A DNA stretch of 64,000 nt from JABWAJ01 sp038323375 (GCA_038323375.1 JBBQGV010000026.1:1-64000), one strand, 5' to 3'. Counted from the stretch's first letter, positions 53,557 through 62,990 are shown. The notes: a model not told the origin generated them from the sequence alone. Numbers and translations are program-made.

Positions 53557-54220
53557 TTGGGGTTTGTTTTTAGAGTCTGATAACTGCGTTCGTTTCGACT
53601 TCGATTGGCAGTGGCAGAGCAACCGCATGCGGCTTAACCTGATCTATGTTTTTGTATGCCGCATGAGCGGATGATACGGAGTTTCACGAAGTAAAAAAAG
53701 AGTCTCGCGGAGTTAAGCCCTCTGTGAGACTCTTTTTTTACTTCGTGAAACTCTGTGTAATAAAGGAGTCCGCAAGGACTGTTCCCGGGCACTTCGCGCC
53801 TTCTTAGTGGGATTTTACATGGCTACTAAAGCCCGGACAATGAACTAAATGAATTTCATGCTTTTGCTTTTTATTGATGTCAGCATCCTGACTTTTGCTG
53901 AAAAAATATTTTTTATCTTCATTAGAAAGTTATAGTTTATGGACTCTAATGTATACCTGCCTCTTGTAATCGCCTGTTTTTGCTTTGAAACAGGCGGCTA
54001 TATTTATTTTGAACAAACATAAATATCTGACCACGCACACAGCATTAGCGTCGGTTGTGCTTAGCTGCCCCACGGCGCGGCATGGACTTGATTTGTTCAC
54101 ATTATTAAATATTTTTACAATGACTTCAAAAATGTTCAAAGGGGATTATTTTAATTTGGTAATGTATTGTTATAGGGTGGAGGGGTAAATCCACTCCAAA
54201 CAATACCAACGCTACTGCTG
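53557..54220. other. Repeat-rich region behind susD
   Basis: Contains a fragment of the MITE family (53565-53600, TTTAGAGTCTGATAACTGCG), the long hairpin 53679-53753, a 9-bp stem CGCCTGTTT/AAACAGGCG (53971-53996), and AT-rich DNA with no complete gene. In the frame of the following ORF, codons run back to a stop at 54173-54175 without a good start. Confidence 0.5.
53679..53753. terminator. Long hairpin, probable terminator of the glucan locus
   Basis: GAGTTTCACGAAGTAAAAAA followed by AGAGTCTC (53679-53706) pairs perfectly with 53726-53753, and the apex adds GAG/CTC around TTAAGC. The A and T runs inside the stem mean either strand could terminate. It is 120 bases after the susD stop. Confidence 0.7.
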
Positions 54221-55264
54221 ATGCTACTCGTTACCAGTCTGAACGCCGACACAATCATTGAAGACCTCACTTTCCTTCAGGAAGAAACCGCCACCGGCAA
54301 CGTCGGCGATTATACAGAAACTTCTTTGGCCGACTGGGAAATGGAGTACGCCCTGATGCTGACTTTGCGGGACAACCCCGACCTGTTGGGAAACATCAAT
54401 GCATTGAGTTTTTACAATACCAATGCGACCACGACTTCTGCTGGTGCTTTGTCCTACAGCCTGCACGGATTGAGGCAGGCCATGATGCCGGATTCAGGTG
54501 AGCAGGAAGACATAGACGAAATCCATGAAGATATGGGATTGCTGATAGACACCCTCCTTGTCTTGGAAAATGGCTATACGACGGCCTTGGACACGACGAC
54601 AGGCAGCATTGATACGAACTTCCTCAATACCAAACAATCCTTATTCGAATCGCTGTACGATCTCATGGAAGAGGAACAGGGCTGGAAAGATGACTTAGCC
54701 ACAGCGCGTATGGTTGATTTTCAGGATCTGAAAGATTTCAATGATACCATCACAGTGACGTACATCTACGAACAAAACTACAAAGCGCTCAATAATTACC
54801 TCATCAAGCTGGCTTTGGGAACGGCAACGACTATGGACTATGAAGACATGGTGGATATCGCTACCCTGCAATCGCCGGACACTTCGGGCAGCGCGGTGCT
54901 CCTTGCCCGTAATTTGTTGCCTCCTTGCGAGCGAACCGCCTACTTTACCGGTGAAGAAGTACCAAGCGAACACTTAGGAGTATTTCGTCCGGAAGTAGTG
55001 GAAGCAGCCGCAGATGAGTTTACTGCTTATCCGAATCCTGCGGATGGAAATTTGTTTATCCGCCTACCAAAAGGGGCTTTAGGAAACCTAAACATCCGCA
55101 ACGCTGATGGCAAGACGATGTGTGCATTTGAAATAGGCGAACAAACCGGACAAACGCTGAATATTGATACCAAAAATTGGCCTGCGGGCTCCTATTTTTG
55201 TAGTATTTACAACAACAGCACCCACCTGCCGAATCGCAGATTTTCCCTTGTTGTAACCCATTAA
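54221..55264 (+). pseudogene. 5'-truncated T9SS-sorted protein
   Basis: 347 codons, mostly helical and acidic, with a C-terminal T9SS domain (about 270-347: FTAYPNPADGNLFIRLP, WPAGSYFCSIYNN). There is no signal peptide: the first residues (MLLVTSLNADTIIEDL) look internal, and the open frame continues upstream for about 15 codons (NPLQTIPTLLL) to a stop without another start. A T9SS cargo cannot reach the system without a signal peptide, so this is most likely the 3' part of a decayed gene. Its sorting domain resembles that of the damaged gene at 55350. Confidence 0.6.
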
Positions 55265-55349
55265 TTTTCTTTGCTAACCAGAACACTTTTCTGTTAGCGG
55301 CTTCAAGTTGGAGTCGTGCTACAGAAAGGTATTCTTTTAATATACTGCC

Positions 55350-56856
55350 ATGTATTCATCGAAGCTATTATTAATACTTCTTCTGGTTTTTACCACACAA
55401 GTTTCAAATGCGCAAGAGGATAAATATGACTACATCTGGCCATTCGGATACGACCCCAATATCCCTGAAGATACCTTTGGAGGTTCGATATTGAATTTTC
55501 ATTATCAACCAATTGATATCTCTTATGTTGAACTTCCTTTTGATTTTAACTTTACTCCTGTAAGCACCATATCTAACAAATTAGGTGAATTGATCTTTTA
55601 TACCAATGGATGCGAAATCATCAACCGGGAACATGAAGTCATGCTAAATGGCGATACAATTAATCCTGGGTATGTTTATAATTCGTACTGTTCTACGGGT
55701 TATCCCTATGGTCAAGGCTTAATTGCACCTCCTATTCCCGGGAATGACTCTATTTATTACTTATTCCATCTACGCAGGAACGATCAACTCTACATTACTG
55801 ATGTATTCCATCGTAAATGCTGCCGGGGACAATGGCTTAGGGGAAGTAACCGAAAAAAACACTTTGTTGTTTCAGGACAACTTTGTGCATCAACTGCAAG
55901 CGGTTCGGCACGGCAATGGCCGCGATTGGCGGGTTGTGGTGCTAAAAGTGAGCAGCAATAAACATTTTCTTTTTTTGCTGTCTCCTTATGGCATAGAAGG
56001 TCCTTTTGAACAGCAAACCGGGGTGGCCTGGAACGCCGGATACTGGAGCGGTCAGGCCATTTTTTCGCCCGACGGCAGCAAGTACATCCGGGTGAACCCG
56101 ACCAATGGCATCCATATTTTCGACTTCGACCGCTGCACCGGGGAATTGTACAACCCCGTTGTAATGAGTTTTGTGGGGGATACGATTACCGCCACCACCG
56201 GCGCAGGCGTTTCTGTTTCACCCAACGGGCGCTATTTGTATGCATCTTTGAGTAAAAGGTTTTATCAATACGACCTCCAGGCGGGTAATATCGCAGCATC
56301 GCGCCAACTTATTGCCGTTTACGACGGTTTTCGTTCGCCTTTTGCCACAACCTTTTTTCAACACATGCTGGCGCCCGTCGGAAAAATTTACATTACTTCA
56401 ACCAATGGGGTCAACCGCTTGCATGTCATCCACAACCCCAACCAACCGGGCACAGCCTGTAACCTGGAACAGCACGGCATCTGCCTGCCTACTTTTCATG
56501 TCTTTGCTGCGCCCAATTTCCCCCATTTTCGACTCTACGACCTGCCGGGCAGCCCATGCGATACGCTGGGCATTTCCACAGCGGATAAAGAACCGGAACG
56601 GCAGGATGAAAAGATCAAGGTCTTTCCAAATCCGGCGGATGGGGTGGCGTATATCCAGCTACCGCCGGGTATTGTTGGGAAACTCCAGGTGTGGAATGCG
56701 GAAGGCAAGGTGATGTTCGATGAGGAAATCCGGGAGCGTGCCGGGCAACGCCTGTCAATCAATACTACGCAGTGGCCCGCAGGGGTATATTTCTGTACGG
56801 TCTACGACAACAGAGGCCGGGATGAGCGTCGGGTTACTTTTGTGGTGTCGCATTAA
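55350..56856 (+). pseudogene. Frameshifted T9SS-sorted secreted protein
   Basis: Two overlapping frames make one protein. Frame one from 55350 has a signal peptide (TTQVSNAQ) and reads through FDFNFTPVSTISNKLGELIFYTNGCEI and GNDSIYYLFHLR. Frame two, shifted by one base, continues with MYSIVNAAGDNGLGEVTEKN, WSGQAIFSPDGSKYIRV and a T9SS domain (KVFPNPADGVAYIQLP, WPAGVYFCTVY) to 56856. The switch is needed between about 55780 and 55815. The intact protein would have about 500 residues and resemble Bacteroidota cell-surface proteins with WD40-like strands. A sequencing error is possible. Confidence 0.75.
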
Positions 56857-56860
56857 ACAA

Positions 56861-56894
56861 AAAAAAAGCGCAGACACGATGCTTTGGTCTGCGC
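56861..56894 (-). terminator. Hairpin with T run, oriented on the - strand
   Basis: GCGCAGAC (56868-56875) pairs with GTCTGCGC (56887-56894). On the - strand it is followed by nine T. On the + strand no T run follows, so it does not suit the upstream + strand gene, and no - strand gene lies to its right. Confidence 0.65.
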
Positions 56895-56991
56895 ACCACA
56901 CTCAAAAACTGGTGGACTAGTCCTGGGCAAATTTGCGCCAGGATAACTGAGAAATGTAATATTTACTGGAGTTTAGTTAGTTGGGGTAGAA

Positions 56992-57030
56992 AATCTTCTA
57001 CCCTAATCTTCTACCCTAATCTTCTACCCT
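56992..57030. repeat. 13-bp tandem repeat, three copies
   Basis: AATCTTCTACCCT repeated exactly three times. Confidence 0.9.
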
Positions 57031-57177
57031 AATAAAAAAATTCCGTGCCGGCTGGCTGCGTAAATGTGTTTGCGTTCATAGTTTTTGAATCTCTTCATTG
57101 TGGAGTATTCAAGTCCATACCGACACGGATTTATTTAATTTTTTACCGAAAACATGTCAACGCTATGGGCAGAATAT

Positions 57178-57264
57178 TTTCTGCCCCAATGATGGCGAGA
57201 GCTGCGACCATTACTACCCCTTGCATTGTCGCAACCTCTCCATCATTGGGGCAGAAAATCTGCC
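57178..57264. repeat. Inverted-repeat element
   Basis: GGCAGAATATTTTCTGCCCC...ATGATGG (57178-57195) pairs with CCATCATTGGGGCAGAAAAT...TGCC (57240-57264). An inner stem pairs TGCGAC with GTCGCA. Words such as TCTGCCCC and GGGGCAGA are shared with MITE copy A. Confidence 0.75.
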
Positions 57265-57478
57265 GTATTCAATAAATGATGACACAAAGATCATCCCGTT
57301 GCATGAAATAGGGCAGCGTATAAAAACCCATTTTTAAAATCAGGTGTTATTGCCCCCCCGTCCGCGCAATTTTACGGAGTGACCTACCCCGTATTTTTAC
57401 CTGTTTTTCTCATGAACAGGAAGGAGGCTTTGAAAGAGAAGCAGGAAGGCTTAAATTAGGGCGAAATAAAATACCTTC

Positions 57479-57961
57479 ATGATGAAAAAGTTATTACCCT
57501 TCTTTGTTACGCTCCCTGTTCTCTTCCTGGGCGTGTTTGCATGCAACAATTCGGCCAACGAAACTGCTTTGGCCAAAACCGAATCTTCAACTGCTGCTGG
57601 CAGCGGTAAACTACCTGCTTTTCAGATTTCTGCCGACTCTGCCCAGACCTGGATGGTGCGCTGGGCAACCCAGCGGAATGAGATGGTGGAAGTGCTCCAA
57701 AACTCAGATATTGCTCAGGATACTGCCTTTTTGGTTTATGGTTTTCAGATCCCACGCCTGGAACTCGATTCGATGTTGAATTACTTAGGCCCTGATCCCA
57801 AGGTGTGGGCGATGCTGGCCATCAAGTACAATGCGACGACACAGACTTTTGTCCCCGAACTTGTTTTTGCTGGAGAACCAAACAGCGGAGGAAGCTGGAG
57901 TTATTACGATTTTACAGCGCCATGCCCGAATGCTTGCCCCGAAGACAATTTGGATAGATAA
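57479..57961 (+). CDS. Small lipoprotein, unknown function
   Basis: 160 residues. Lipoprotein signal (LFLGVFAC, lipidated Cys22), a short linker, then a single domain (about 45-150) with SADSAQTWMVRWATQRNEM, LVYGFQIPRLELDSML and a Cys pair near the end (CPNACPED). No family recognised. The first ATG (57479) or the next codon (57482) could start it. Upstream of the two-component genes but with its own likely promoter. Confidence 0.7.
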   Translation: MMKKLLPFFVTLPVLFLGVFACNNSANETALAKTESSTAAGSGKLPAFQISADSAQTWMVRWATQRNEMVEVLQNSDIAQDTAFLVYGFQIPRLELDSMLNYLGPDPKVWAMLAIKYNATTQTFVPELVFAGEPNSGGSWSYYDFTAPCPNACPEDNLDR

Positions 57962-58029
57962 ATATTAGACTTGGTGCAGAAAACGCAGGGATTCTATTCA
58001 TAGTTTATCCATAGTGCAAAAAAACAAAC

Positions 58030-58704
58030 ATGTCTGATCACCAACGGCTGATGCTCGTGTCGGCTTTTCCGTTACTTTGCCTTGCGGTTTCCTGCGTTGT
58101 CTGGCTTTTAAAGCAAACAACTTTTTCCAGACCGCTTCAAATACTGGGTTACTTTTTGATCTTCAACCTGGCCATTGAATTAAGTGCGCGCACTGTTATT
58201 TATTACTTTAAAGGTGCCAACAACCTGCCATTGTTGCATGTTTATACCGTGGGAGAGTTCCTGTTGTTGTCCTTTTTTTATCGAAGTTTGCTGCCAACGC
58301 ACTTCATTTTCCGGAAGTACTTTGCCGCTTTTTTAGTGATGGTGTCCCTGTTAATCCTGCTCAACACTGCTTTTTTGCAAAATATTTACATCTTCAACAG
58401 CTATGCCAAAACGCTGGTACAGGTCATTGTGATCATCTATGCCATTTTGTTCTTCTTTCAACTCCCCGAAGCGTCTAATTTTAAAACGCAGGAAGGCTGG
58501 TCGCTTCGGCTGATTAATTCTGCCGTATTAATTTATTATTGTGGAAGCCTCTTTATCTTCATGTTTAGCAATATTTTCATCGGGAATAGTTTAATTTACA
58601 GCAGCTTTTGGATTTTCAATGCCTTGTTAAATTTTCTCTTTCACGTTTTAGTATTGATTAGTTTATGGAGAGTGGCTTTCAGGCGTCCCAAATTATCTTT
58701 CTGA
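58030..58704 (+). CDS. Polytopic membrane protein upstream of a histidine kinase
   Basis: 224 residues, about seven hydrophobic helices, with short loops and almost no soluble part. It resembles sensor-type membrane proteins that precede HisKA_3 kinases in Bacteroidota. The kinase gene starts 40 bases before its stop, so the two are translated in coupled fashion. A signal-sensing role is inferred from this. Confidence 0.7.
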   Translation: MSDHQRLMLVSAFPLLCLAVSCVVWLLKQTTFSRPLQILGYFLIFNLAIELSARTVIYYFKGANNLPLLHVYTVGEFLLLSFFYRSLLPTHFIFRKYFAAFLVMVSLLILLNTAFLQNIYIFNSYAKTLVQVIVIIYAILFFFQLPEASNFKTQEGWSLRLINSAVLIYYCGSLFIFMFSNIFIGNSLIYSSFWIFNALLNFLFHVLVLISLWRVAFRRPKLSF

Positions 58705-59468
58705 TGAGTGTTGGAATCTTGATCATGGTTGCTCTGGCATTTGCTTTTGTGTGGTATTTCAACCGCGCACAGAAACAAATTTTGCGCCAGCAAATGCACA
58801 ACCAGCAGATTGAATTGCAATACCAGCAGGAATTACTCCAAAAAAACCTGCTCGTTCAGGAAGAAGAACGCCGCCGGATTGCCTCTGACCTGCACGACGA
58901 GATCGGCTCCAAGCTCAATGTGCTGCACCTGAACATGCACCGGCTGCGCAAAATGGAACCCCAAACGAACGATTACGACCTGACGATAAAAGACATTAAT
59001 TCGCTTATTGCCAATACGATAGACACAACGCGCCGCATTTCGCACGAACTGATGCCGCCCACGCTCGAAGATTTCGGGTTGATTGAGGCCGTTAAGGAAC
59101 TGAGCCAGCACGTGAGCCAGTCGGGCGAGGCGCGGGTTGATTTCACCTGGGAAGTAACCCGGGAAGAAATTGGCGACGCCACGACGGAACTCAACCTGTT
59201 CCGAATCATTCAGGAATTAATCAGCAACTCCCTGCGCCATGGAAAAGCCACCGAAATTGAGATCCGGATTTTTCGCGCTGATCAGGGCATCGGATTGCAA
59301 TATCGCGACAATGGAAAGGGGGTTGATGTGAACCAAATGGTAAAAAAAGGACTCGGCCTGCGCAACATTGAGAGCCGGGTGAGGATTATCGGGGCTTCAT
59401 TCCAGGTGAATTCCAGTCTTGGCAACGGATTTGAATTTACCATGACTTCACCTAGGAGCGTGGCGTAA
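58665..59468 (+). CDS. Histidine kinase, NarX/LiaS type
   Basis: 267 residues. One N-terminal membrane helix (about 10-32), a coiled coil (about 33-68), the HisKA_3 dimerisation domain with phosphoacceptor His77 in RRRIASDLHDEIGSKLN, and an ATPase domain with the N box ELISNSLRHGKA, the G1 box YRDNGKGVD and KGLGLRNIESRV. No periplasmic sensor, so the signal probably comes through the upstream membrane protein. Partner of the regulator at 59633. Confidence 0.92.
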   Translation: MESGFQASQIIFLMSVGILIMVALAFAFVWYFNRAQKQILRQQMHNQQIELQYQQELLQKNLLVQEEERRRIASDLHDEIGSKLNVLHLNMHRLRKMEPQTNDYDLTIKDINSLIANTIDTTRRISHELMPPTLEDFGLIEAVKELSQHVSQSGEARVDFTWEVTREEIGDATTELNLFRIIQELISNSLRHGKATEIEIRIFRADQGIGLQYRDNGKGVDVNQMVKKGLGLRNIESRVRIIGASFQVNSSLGNGFEFTMTSPRSVA

Positions 59469-59604
59469 ATAAGTTAGTTGAATTCGGCGAGGGGATTTTT
59501 CCATCAGGCAAGGCGCGAGAAAGGAGCATAGCCAAAGCTATGCGACTGACGAAGCAACGACGCATGATGGAAAAAGCCACCGCACAAACAGATAAGTTAT
59601 TTAC
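59465..59604. repeat. Inverted-repeat element between kinase and regulator
   Basis: Arms GTAAATAAGTTA (59465-59476) and TAAGTTATTTAC (59593-59604), and GGATTTTTCCATCA with TGATGGAAAAAGCC, pair with single mismatches. A central stem pairs GCATAGC (59526-59532) with GCTATGC (59537-59543). Same layout as 7820-7997: outer arms, inner arms, central ATAGC/GCTAT stem. It starts inside the kinase stop region and ends 28 bases before the regulator. Confidence 0.75.
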
Positions 59605-59632
59605 GACACACTCCTTATAATAAGTTTACAAC

Positions 59633-60322
59633 ATGAACGAATCTACCATACGGATTGCCCTAACGGATGACGAAGCGCTTTTCCGCAAAGGCATGAAGTT
59701 GATTCTGGAAGATTATTCCGACTTTCAGATTATGATCGAAGCGGAGCACGGACAGGATTTGTTAGACAAAATCCAATCGGCATCCGAATTGCCCGATGTT
59801 TTGCTGCTCGATTTAAAAATGCCGGTGCTCAATGGCATCGAAACGGCCAAAATCATTCGCGAGCGCTTTCCTTCCATTTCCATCATTGTGCTGTCGGCGC
59901 ATGTGAGTAAAGCTTTTGTCATCAACATGATCGAAATCGGCGCGGGTTCTTATTTAGCCAAAAATTCCGACCCGGCAGAAGTTGCTGATACCATCCGGGC
60001 TGTGCATGCCAAAGGCTTTCACTACAATAACTTAGTACTCGAAGTCATTCGTGAAAACTTAGTGAACAAAAATGCCGTAAAACCCCGCAGCAGTTTTGAC
60101 GTGGAACTCACTTCGAGGGAAAAGGAAGTCCTGCAGCTGATTTGTCAGCAATGCACCACCCCAGAAATAGCAGAGAAGCTGTTCATTAGCGCCCGTACCG
60201 TAGACGGCCATCGCAACAACCTGCTGTCAAAACTCGGTTGTCGCAATACTGCGGGGTTGGCCGTTTATGCGATACAGAACGGCTTGATTCAAATTGACCA
60301 GAATACTTTTTGGGATATTTAG
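59633..60322 (+). CDS. NarL/LuxR-type response regulator
   Basis: 229 residues. Receiver domain (1-125) with acidic pocket TDDE and phosphorylated Asp60 (VLLLDLKMP), and a LuxR-type helix-turn-helix (about 155-220: LTSREKEVLQLICQQCTTPE, then SARTVDGHRNNLLSKLGCRN). Pairs with the kinase at 58665. Targets unknown; the gene with the strong promoter at 60827 is the next one downstream. Confidence 0.94.
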   Translation: MNESTIRIALTDDEALFRKGMKLILEDYSDFQIMIEAEHGQDLLDKIQSASELPDVLLLDLKMPVLNGIETAKIIRERFPSISIIVLSAHVSKAFVINMIEIGAGSYLAKNSDPAEVADTIRAVHAKGFHYNNLVLEVIRENLVNKNAVKPRSSFDVELTSREKEVLQLICQQCTTPEIAEKLFISARTVDGHRNNLLSKLGCRNTAGLAVYAIQNGLIQIDQNTFWDI

Positions 60323-60882
60323 TGTCAGACACGGGTAAGCCTTATCGTTTAAAACAAAGCTTCTCCACAAAAGTAGGACGGGTCTAAAAAATGTTCAAAA
60401 GGGCAAATTCGGAGGTGTTTGTTGTGTTTGTCATGTTGATTGACGGGGATAAACCAGAGGCGAAAACACCAGGTTTGGTTGTTTTTGAAGCAACAAACCT
60501 GAAACAAACGGTAGCTGAGAGTCGGGCATGCAAGCCAAGATCACCACATACTGTACTTACATGCCCGAATGGCTGGATTCACCGAGGTTAAGGCGTCTCC
60601 TACATTTTCTCTCCGCTATAAAAACTGTTTTCAAATGGATTTTCTTTAACAGAAATAAAGATACATAGGGTTGCAGGCTGAATAATAACCAGAATATTGA
60701 ATTACGTATCATTGTTTCAAACATTTTTAAAGCGTGTTAAGGATGTTTTGTCAATAACTTAACAACTAAAATTAAGATTATTAGTTGCTTATATTTTTTA
60801 TAAAATTTACATTCAAGTTTAATGATTTTGAACTCTCCTCCCTAAATAATACCTTTGATTTTACCCAAAAAAAACAGCAAAC
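60323..60882. other. 560-base intergenic region
   Basis: No credible gene; one 66-codon ORF at 60391 has no start context or features. The right part is very AT-rich and carries the promoter at 60827-60857. Confidence 0.5.
60827..60857 (+). promoter_or_regulatory. Consensus Bacteroidota promoter
   Basis: TTTG (60827-60830), exactly 19 bases, TACCTTTG (60850-60857): a perfect match to TTTG/TAnnTTTG, with the start codon of the next gene 25 bases further on. Confidence 0.8.
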
Positions 60883-62379
60883 ATGGATGGCACCAAACTG
60901 ATGCAACAATTCAAGGCGCTGTCGGATCAAGATCTGGCTGCGTTTAGAAAATATTTGGCCATAAATGGCCATCAACAACTTCAATCACTTTTTGAATACC
61001 TGTTGAAGCATCGCACCGAACCAGCCAGCGTATTCGAAAAAAAGCGGGTCTTTGAGCACTTGTTTTCAAAAGAAAAAGCGGCCTACAACGATGTCCGTTT
61101 GCGCAATGTGATGGCGCGTCTAAGCCAACAAATTGAAGCTTTTTTGATCGAAACGGAATTGGCTGAAGACGAAGGGTTGAAGCGACAGTTGTTGATTCGG
61201 GCCTACCAAAAGCGCAATGCTTATTTGCAGTTTCGAACCGAAATTTTAGCCCGGCTGAGAAAACTGGAACAAAAAAAAGAACGCAGTATTGAATATTTCA
61301 GGGAGTGTGCCACGCTTCACCACCATTTATTTTTTCATCCGGATACAAAAGGGAATTTTAAACCAGGTGAAGAGCAGTACCAGCAATTGGTTCGAAGTTT
61401 TGAAAGTTGGTTTGCACTCGGCATGCTCTCCTATCAAAGCGACTTTTTAGTGCGGGAAATGGTCTTAAACGAAAAAAATCCTTCGCAATTCATTGAAATA
61501 GCGCTCAGTAAAATAAACCAGCTAATTGAGGTCAGGGACAATCCGGTGGCGGATGTATTGATTCATATTTGCAAACTGCCGGCTTCCGGACTTGTCTTCG
61601 AGGATATTGAAAAAGTATACGAACGCTACCAGCGGGCATCGCCGCACATGGGTACATTTGAGCGCAATGTCGCCTCCAAGGCGCTGATTTCCAAGATCAA
61701 TATTCTGGTCGCCGCTACCGGGGATGTTCGCTTTTTTAGCTTGCTGTTCCATCTGTACAAAGACGGATTGCAGGCTGGTATGTACATGGAGCAGGGAAAC
61801 ATGAACGTTCATGTGTTTACGGGTATCGCGATTACCGGGGCTACAGTGGGCGACTTTAACTGGACGGAAACATTCATCGAGACCAACGGTCCAAACATTG
61901 AAGAGAAGGAACGGAAGGATGCTGTTTTACTTGCTCAAGCTTACTTGAACTATAATCTGGGAAAAAAAACAATCGAAAACAAGGCAGGCTCATACTTTCA
62001 AAAGGCCATGACTGCTTTGCTTAACATACAGCACGGGCAACCCGATTATGAACTGCGGGTGCGCTCATTGCAGTTGCGCATTTGTTATGAATACCACTTA
62101 ATGATCGAAAAAGACGATCAGTTGCTGACTGATTTTTCAAAAAACTTTCGCCAATACCTGCACAGTAAGGACAACCGGCTGGCGCAATCCCGTATGCAAG
62201 CCTATCAGGATTTTATCCATTATACCCTGAAATTAGCCCGGCTGCGGGCACCAAATGTCAAAAATCCGCTTGAAAAACTCGAAAAAACCATCCTTGCCAT
62301 GCAAAATAAATCGTCTCAAATGATGATGCGGCACTGGCTGATGGAAAAAGCGGAGGAGCTGAAAAAGCTCCTCCGATGA
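60883..62379 (+). CDS. Conserved helical protein, Bacteroidota-restricted family (copy 2)
   Basis: 498 residues, all-helical, cytoplasmic, paralog of the protein at 33195 (FKALSDQDLAAFRKYL, VRLRNVMARLSQQIEAFL, C-terminal NPLEKLEKTILAM). No catalytic motif. The coding end contains a perfect 10-bp hairpin CGGAGGAGCT/AGCTCCTCCG (62351-62375), lacking a T run. It converges on the KGG-peptide gene, with 11 bases between the stops. Function unknown. Confidence 0.72.
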   Translation: MDGTKLMQQFKALSDQDLAAFRKYLAINGHQQLQSLFEYLLKHRTEPASVFEKKRVFEHLFSKEKAAYNDVRLRNVMARLSQQIEAFLIETELAEDEGLKRQLLIRAYQKRNAYLQFRTEILARLRKLEQKKERSIEYFRECATLHHHLFFHPDTKGNFKPGEEQYQQLVRSFESWFALGMLSYQSDFLVREMVLNEKNPSQFIEIALSKINQLIEVRDNPVADVLIHICKLPASGLVFEDIEKVYERYQRASPHMGTFERNVASKALISKINILVAATGDVRFFSLLFHLYKDGLQAGMYMEQGNMNVHVFTGIAITGATVGDFNWTETFIETNGPNIEEKERKDAVLLAQAYLNYNLGKKTIENKAGSYFQKAMTALLNIQHGQPDYELRVRSLQLRICYEYHLMIEKDDQLLTDFSKNFRQYLHSKDNRLAQSRMQAYQDFIHYTLKLARLRAPNVKNPLEKLEKTILAMQNKSSQMMMRHWLMEKAEELKKLLR

Positions 62380-62390
62380 CGCCAGAAGCG

Positions 62391-62525
62391 TTAAAAATCA
62401 ATAATATCGTGTGAGCCACCGCTGTTGTCACCGCCTCCTTTGAGGGTCAACAATTGATCTTGAGCCAACTCGGCGGTTTGGAATGCAGACAGGTTGCTGC
62501 TTTGGCTTTTAATGGAGTTTTGCAT
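62391..62525 (-). CDS. KGG-leader-type small peptide (possible RiPP precursor)
   Basis: 44 residues. The N-terminal part (MQNSIKSQSSNLSAFQTAEL, then AQDQLLTLKGGG) has the helical leader and the L..LKGG cleavage-type motif seen in Bacteroidota leader peptides. The following core (DNSGGSHDIIDF) is short, Ser/Asp/Gly-rich and lacks Cys and Thr, so it is not a lanthipeptide. No modification enzyme, peptidase-containing transporter or second precursor is nearby. It could be a secreted signalling peptide or an orphan RiPP precursor. The leader match is by eye. Confidence 0.6.
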   Translation of the reverse strand: MQNSIKSQSSNLSAFQTAELAQDQLLTLKGGGDNSGGSHDIIDF

Positions 62526-62949
62526 GATTGAAATAGTTTTTAAAAAGGTTAATTGAATACCGGTGCGCGTCGGTACAAAGCACAGCTTTTGCCGCCCGGT
62601 GCAGCTAAAGGCGCTTGCCTCCGCAACCAGTAAAAAAATCGTCTAAATGTTCCTGGATGCAGTTTTCCGGGGTCGCTCGCAGGAGAAAAAATCGAAAAGC
62701 TTTTCTGAAGAACTTCTGAAGGTTTATGTAGAATCGAATACAGACGTTTACAGTTCCCGGGGTGTTTTTTTTATAGACTTATTGCGATGGGGGCAGCGTG
62801 GTGGGAAAAATGAGCTATTTTTTAGCCAATCAAAGGCTTTTTGAGGGAACATAGCCCGGCTACGTGACCGAAAAAAGGCGAAGAGTGGGTGAAAAAGAGC
62901 CATTTTACGCCCGCGATGATCCCGTCGCAACAAGTCTAATTTTTTTTAC
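62526..62949. other. Intergenic region upstream of the peptide gene
   Basis: No credible gene. Around 62796-62935 an imperfect inverted repeat centred on ATAGCCCGGCTA recalls the elements at 7820 and 59465, but pairing is poor. No promoter with good spacing was found for the peptide gene. Confidence 0.4.
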
Positions 62950-62990
62950 AAAAAAATAAGGCGCCGCCCCGTTTGTCACGGGGCAGCGCC
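62950..62990 (-). terminator. Rho-independent terminator of the T9SS gene at 63066
   Basis: Read on the - strand, GGCGCTGCCCCGT pairs with ACGGGGCGGCGCC (62978-62990 with 62960-62972, one mismatch), followed by TTATTTTTTTG. It is about 75 bases after the gene stop. Confidence 0.85.

Larger units (their letters stand above)
56895..57478. other. Repeat-bearing region without a recognised gene
   Basis: Contains a 13-bp tandem repeat (56992-57030) and an inverted-repeat element (57178-57264). Short ORFs here run through the inverted repeat and are not credible. A weak promoter-like pair (TTTG 57429-57432, 19 bases, TAAATTAG 57452-57459) precedes the lipoprotein gene. Confidence 0.45.

Noticed and set aside
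60391..60591. 66-codon + strand ORF after the response regulator
   Set aside because: No recognisable features or ribosome-binding context; probably chance.
62647..62844. 65-codon + strand ORF near the window end
   Set aside because: No start context and it overlaps a fold-back sequence.
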